The notes beneath the pieces are model-generated. The model was given only the letters and a program-made list of their open reading frames with translations. It had not been told where the DNA came from and did not search any database. From NCBI GenBank assembly GCA_918797485.1, contig CAKKNE010000006.1, positions 310,001 to 374,000 of the forward strand: a stretch of 64,000 nt of DNA, written 5' to 3'. Source of the DNA: Pelagomonas calceolata (lineage: Eukaryota; Sar; Pelagophyceae; Pelagomonadales; Pelagomonadaceae). Shown piece after piece: positions 61,920 to 64,000 of the stretch. Made by a program: the position numbers and the translations under genes. Positions within the stretch are counted from its first letter, which is position 1, and each line of letters starts with the position of its first letter.

Positions 61920-63831
61920 CTAATACGCGGCGTCGGCCTTGGCCGATTCGGCCTCCTTGGCGAGGAAGTCGGTGTGTTCTTGGAAGGGCGCCTTGCTGAA
62001 GACCTAAGTAGAGAACGACGAGTGAGTGAAATTTTCGACTCTCGACGGCCCTCGGCGTCCATAAAATGAAATGCTGACTCTGGCACTCGCCGTAGGCTTC
62101 CATAACTCGGGCGACAAGTAGCCGTACGAGGCCGACACCGCGTTGAAAACAGCGGTAATAAAGTTGCCCGTCGTGCGCGAGTGGCCGCGCGTCGTGGAGT
62201 AGCAGTCCTGCGTGCAAAGGAGTGAGTTGGCGTTTCGCGTCATGGATGCGGCGGCCGCTAAATAGCTGGCCCGCCCCCGCCGCGACTCGAAGGCCTCATT
62301 AGTTGTTGGACGCAGCTGCTGACCTCGAGGCCAGCCATGGCGAGGATCTTCTTAGAGGCCGGGGCGGCGACGAGGCCCGTGCCGCGCGGCGCCGGGATAA
62401 GACGCACGCTAACGCTACCACAGGTACCGGAGAGCTTCATGGGGATCGTGTGAGGAAGCCCGGAATTTTTACTGTGTAGATCAACCAGTGAGCGATGCAA
62501 CGTTTACAGCCCCGCGGAGACTCTCTCGAAGTGGCAGACGCGTCGATTCTCGTTTTCTGACGCTGTCGCGGACCCCCAGTAGCCGCGGCGGATCGGCACG
62601 AGGTGCATCTTGGCCATGATAAGAGCGCCTCTAATGGCCGTAGCGACCTGTGCGCAAATCAATCAGTGAGTCGGGTGCGCGTCGATGGCGTGGAGGTCAT
62701 AATTCAGCAGTGGACGTGCCGCGACAATTTGATTTAAGCGCAGGTAGCGACCTCCGAGGAGCACTTCTTGCCGAGGCCGATGTGGCCGTCGAAGTCGCCG
62801 ACGGCGACGTAGGCCTCTGCGTGGAGTAAAAACGGTGAGTTTCGGCGAAGGCTGACGTTTACGTCAACATCGACGTTGAAGGCGAGGACGCTGGCAAATA
62901 CTGAATCTAGTTCTCTGGCCAGCCGACGACTGCTTCTGAACGGGCTTGATGGTCATCACCTCGTCTTTGAGCTTTCCAGCGGTCGGCGGGAAGAAGTGGT
63001 CCACCTGCGAGAGGAATACGAGCGGTGACCGCGCGCTTAGCTGGGGCTGGGGGGCGGTTAAACCGTCTACGCAAAGGTGCGTCGACGTTGCGTAGATCGA
63101 AGGCGCCTATCTCGGCGCCGAGACGGCACAATCTGGTGCTCCTTGATCGGCATCGAGTGAAGGAAGATTTCCTGTGCGAAAAAACGGGTCGCGAAAACGC
63201 TCCGCGACGCCTAGACTCTCTCATGATCACGAAGACGGCGTCGAGGCGACGTGGTCTCGTGAAGACGCCATCGCCGCGCCGCCCCGGCGAGTTAAAAATT
63301 CATTTTCTGCTCCGGTGCTGACCTCGAGCGAGCGGATTCTGCCCTCCTTCACGAGGCGGCCGAGCTTGGTGACGGGGATCTGTGTGGAAATCAACCGGTT
63401 AGCGTCACGTCATTTTGGCGTGGCGGTCTACGCGTCTATTCAGAAGGCGCGATGAAAAGATTATCCGCACTGCGTTTTGCCCATTCGTCCTTATCGTCGC
63501 CCCCGCGCCTGAGTATATCGACCAGTGAGTTCGCTGCGCCATTGTGTCGATGTCGGCGAAAAAACGCAACCGTATCTGGAAAAACGCGGCCGTTTCTGGG
63601 AAAACGCAGCCACTTGGATACTTTTCGACGCAGCGGTGGTATAGCTTGCTCGATAAGGCGCTCTGCGCCCACTGGAAGCATTGTAGTGAAGGCACCTTCG
63701 ATTTAAGCACTGCGGATTTACCCTCTGCCACGTCCGCGGCCGCGGCCGCGGCCCCGGCCGTCGCGGCCGCGGCCGAAGCCGCCGCGCCCGCCGCGCCCTT
63801 CGCCTCTACCTTCTCCAGGAGGTCCGCCCAT
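61920..63831 (-). CDS. RPS2: Ribosomal protein uS5 (RPS2), ten exons
   Basis: Exons 63831-63722, 63508-63481, 63379-63323, 63171-63130, 63004-62902, 62816-62752, 62647-62574, 62471-62324, 62207-62091 and 62003-61920; 275 residues. RG-rich N-terminus ([15 protein letters not shown]), then [121 protein letters not shown] and [17 protein letters not shown]. All junctions were set by matching the conserved family sequence. Introns are 85-213 nt. Introns 2 (GCAAAA) and 9 (GCGAGT) have GC donors; intron 6 is a fresh introner, and introns 1, 2 and 7 carry introner ends without a readable duplication. Confidence 0.9.
62472..62573 (-). mobile_element. Probable old introner forming uS5 intron 7
   Basis: Plus-strand left end CTGTGTAGATCAACCAGTGAG is clear. 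The other end is eroded and there is no matching duplication. Donor GTCCGC, acceptor ACACAG. Confidence 0.6.
62640..62751 (-). mobile_element. Introner 11 (element 62648-62743)
   Basis: 96 bp. Ends CTGTGCGCAAATCAATCAGTG and TTTGATTTAAGCGCAG. Perfect duplication GTAGCGAC (sense GTCGCTAC, a GT donor). Removing 62751-62648 restores the conserved SSEVATAIRG of uS5 exactly. Confidence 0.95.
63380..63480 (-). mobile_element. Probable old introner forming uS5 intron 2 (GC-AG)
   Basis: Plus-strand left end CTGTGTGGAAATCAACCGGTT is intact; the far end reads CCGCACTG. The flanking 8-mers do not match. Donor GCAAAA after TGG; splicing gives KDEW|IPVTKLG. Confidence 0.65.
63509..63721 (-). mobile_element. 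Probable old introner forming uS5 intron 1
   Basis: Plus-strand left end CTGAGTATATCGACCAGTGAG is an altered introner end; the other end reads TTTAAGCACTG. Donor GTAAAT, acceptor ACTCAG. Confidence 0.5.
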
Positions 63832-64000
63832 GCTGCTGTATGATATCTGGCCTGCGGGGACGATCGGTTAGCGCCGCGTCATCTCGTATTGCTCTCTTTG
63901 CGGCGACGGCGCTCTCTCGCGTGCAGACTGTGCTGCAGCAGTCACGGGTGACGTCTCGTAAGCTCTGCCGAGCCGGCGCAGCGTCGACGGCGTCAACGAG
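63832..64000. other. uS5 upstream region, window edge
   Basis: No GCTAG palindrome within the 169 bp available. No other feature was seen. Confidence 0.4.

Noticed and set aside
61266-62069. A 267-codon plus-strand reading
   Set aside because: Antisense to the glycosyltransferase-like copy B and the last uS5 exons.

Overview
The window looks like nuclear DNA of a GC-rich, gene-dense photosynthetic stramenopile, most likely a pelagophyte (Aureococcus/Pelagomonas type). Three things point there: eukaryotic gene families throughout (NDC80, polyubiquitin, uS5, USO1, WBP11, IK/RED, lipase maturation factor); a plastid-type ClpS and a RibD deaminase, both with hydrophobic N-terminal leaders; and many introners, the intron-forming transposable elements reported from Micromonas and Aureococcus. 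The species is an inference.

Layout. 1-3087: a protein with Sfi1-like Trp repeats that very probably runs on into three PH domains. 3495-7345: a ubiquitin-like/eL41 ribosomal fusion, TTC4 and WBP11. 7497-9600: a mucin-like fragment and an AT-richer stretch with no recognised gene. 9620-20239: two unknown proteins, a TMEM65/cNMP-domain fusion, NDC80, a 2OG oxygenase, an Arf-like GTPase, a TLC protein and a TrmA-type tRNA methyltransferase. 20286-24631: a radical-SAM-like protein without its cysteines, polyubiquitin, and lipase maturation factor. 24650-27447: a polytopic membrane protein broken by four introner-type introns. 27788-28511: a DNA-transposon-like element with perfect 25-bp inverted ends. 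28624-47975: an EF-hand/WW protein, an RPA32-C-like protein, a JmjC protein, several unknown membrane or zinc proteins, IK/RED, PLAC8, GDP-mannose epimerase, ClpS, RibD and an F-box-like protein. 48002-56987: a nuclear-looking unknown and a USO1/p115 golgin carrying two Tudor domains. 57793-61672: a tandem pair of glycosyltransferase-like genes. 61920-63831: uS5 (RPS2) with ten exons.

Two patterns run through the whole window. (1) At least eleven clear introners (57-202 bp, ends CTGTGTGG...CCACACAG or close variants, 8-bp target duplications) plus several decayed ones interrupt genes on both strands and in both orientations. In every clear case the sense-strand target duplication begins with GT or GC, so splicing from the first bases of the upstream duplication to the element's terminal CAG restores the uninterrupted reading exactly; more than half would be GC-AG introns. 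The tandem glycosyltransferase pair shows this directly: one copy has three introners, the other none. (2) A 20-25 bp near-palindrome, GCTAG...CTAGC around a TTACA-like core, occurs 13 or 14 times, never inside an accepted exon and nearly always 50-400 bp upstream of a start codon, often midway between divergent genes. It looks like a shared promoter element of unknown identity.

Genes are otherwise mostly single-exon and tightly packed; several convergent pairs are separated by only 1-50 bp. Coordinates of multi-exon genes are the coding span from start codon to stop, with exons given in the evidence. All splice sites are deduced from frame, protein similarity and splice-site sequence, not from RNA.
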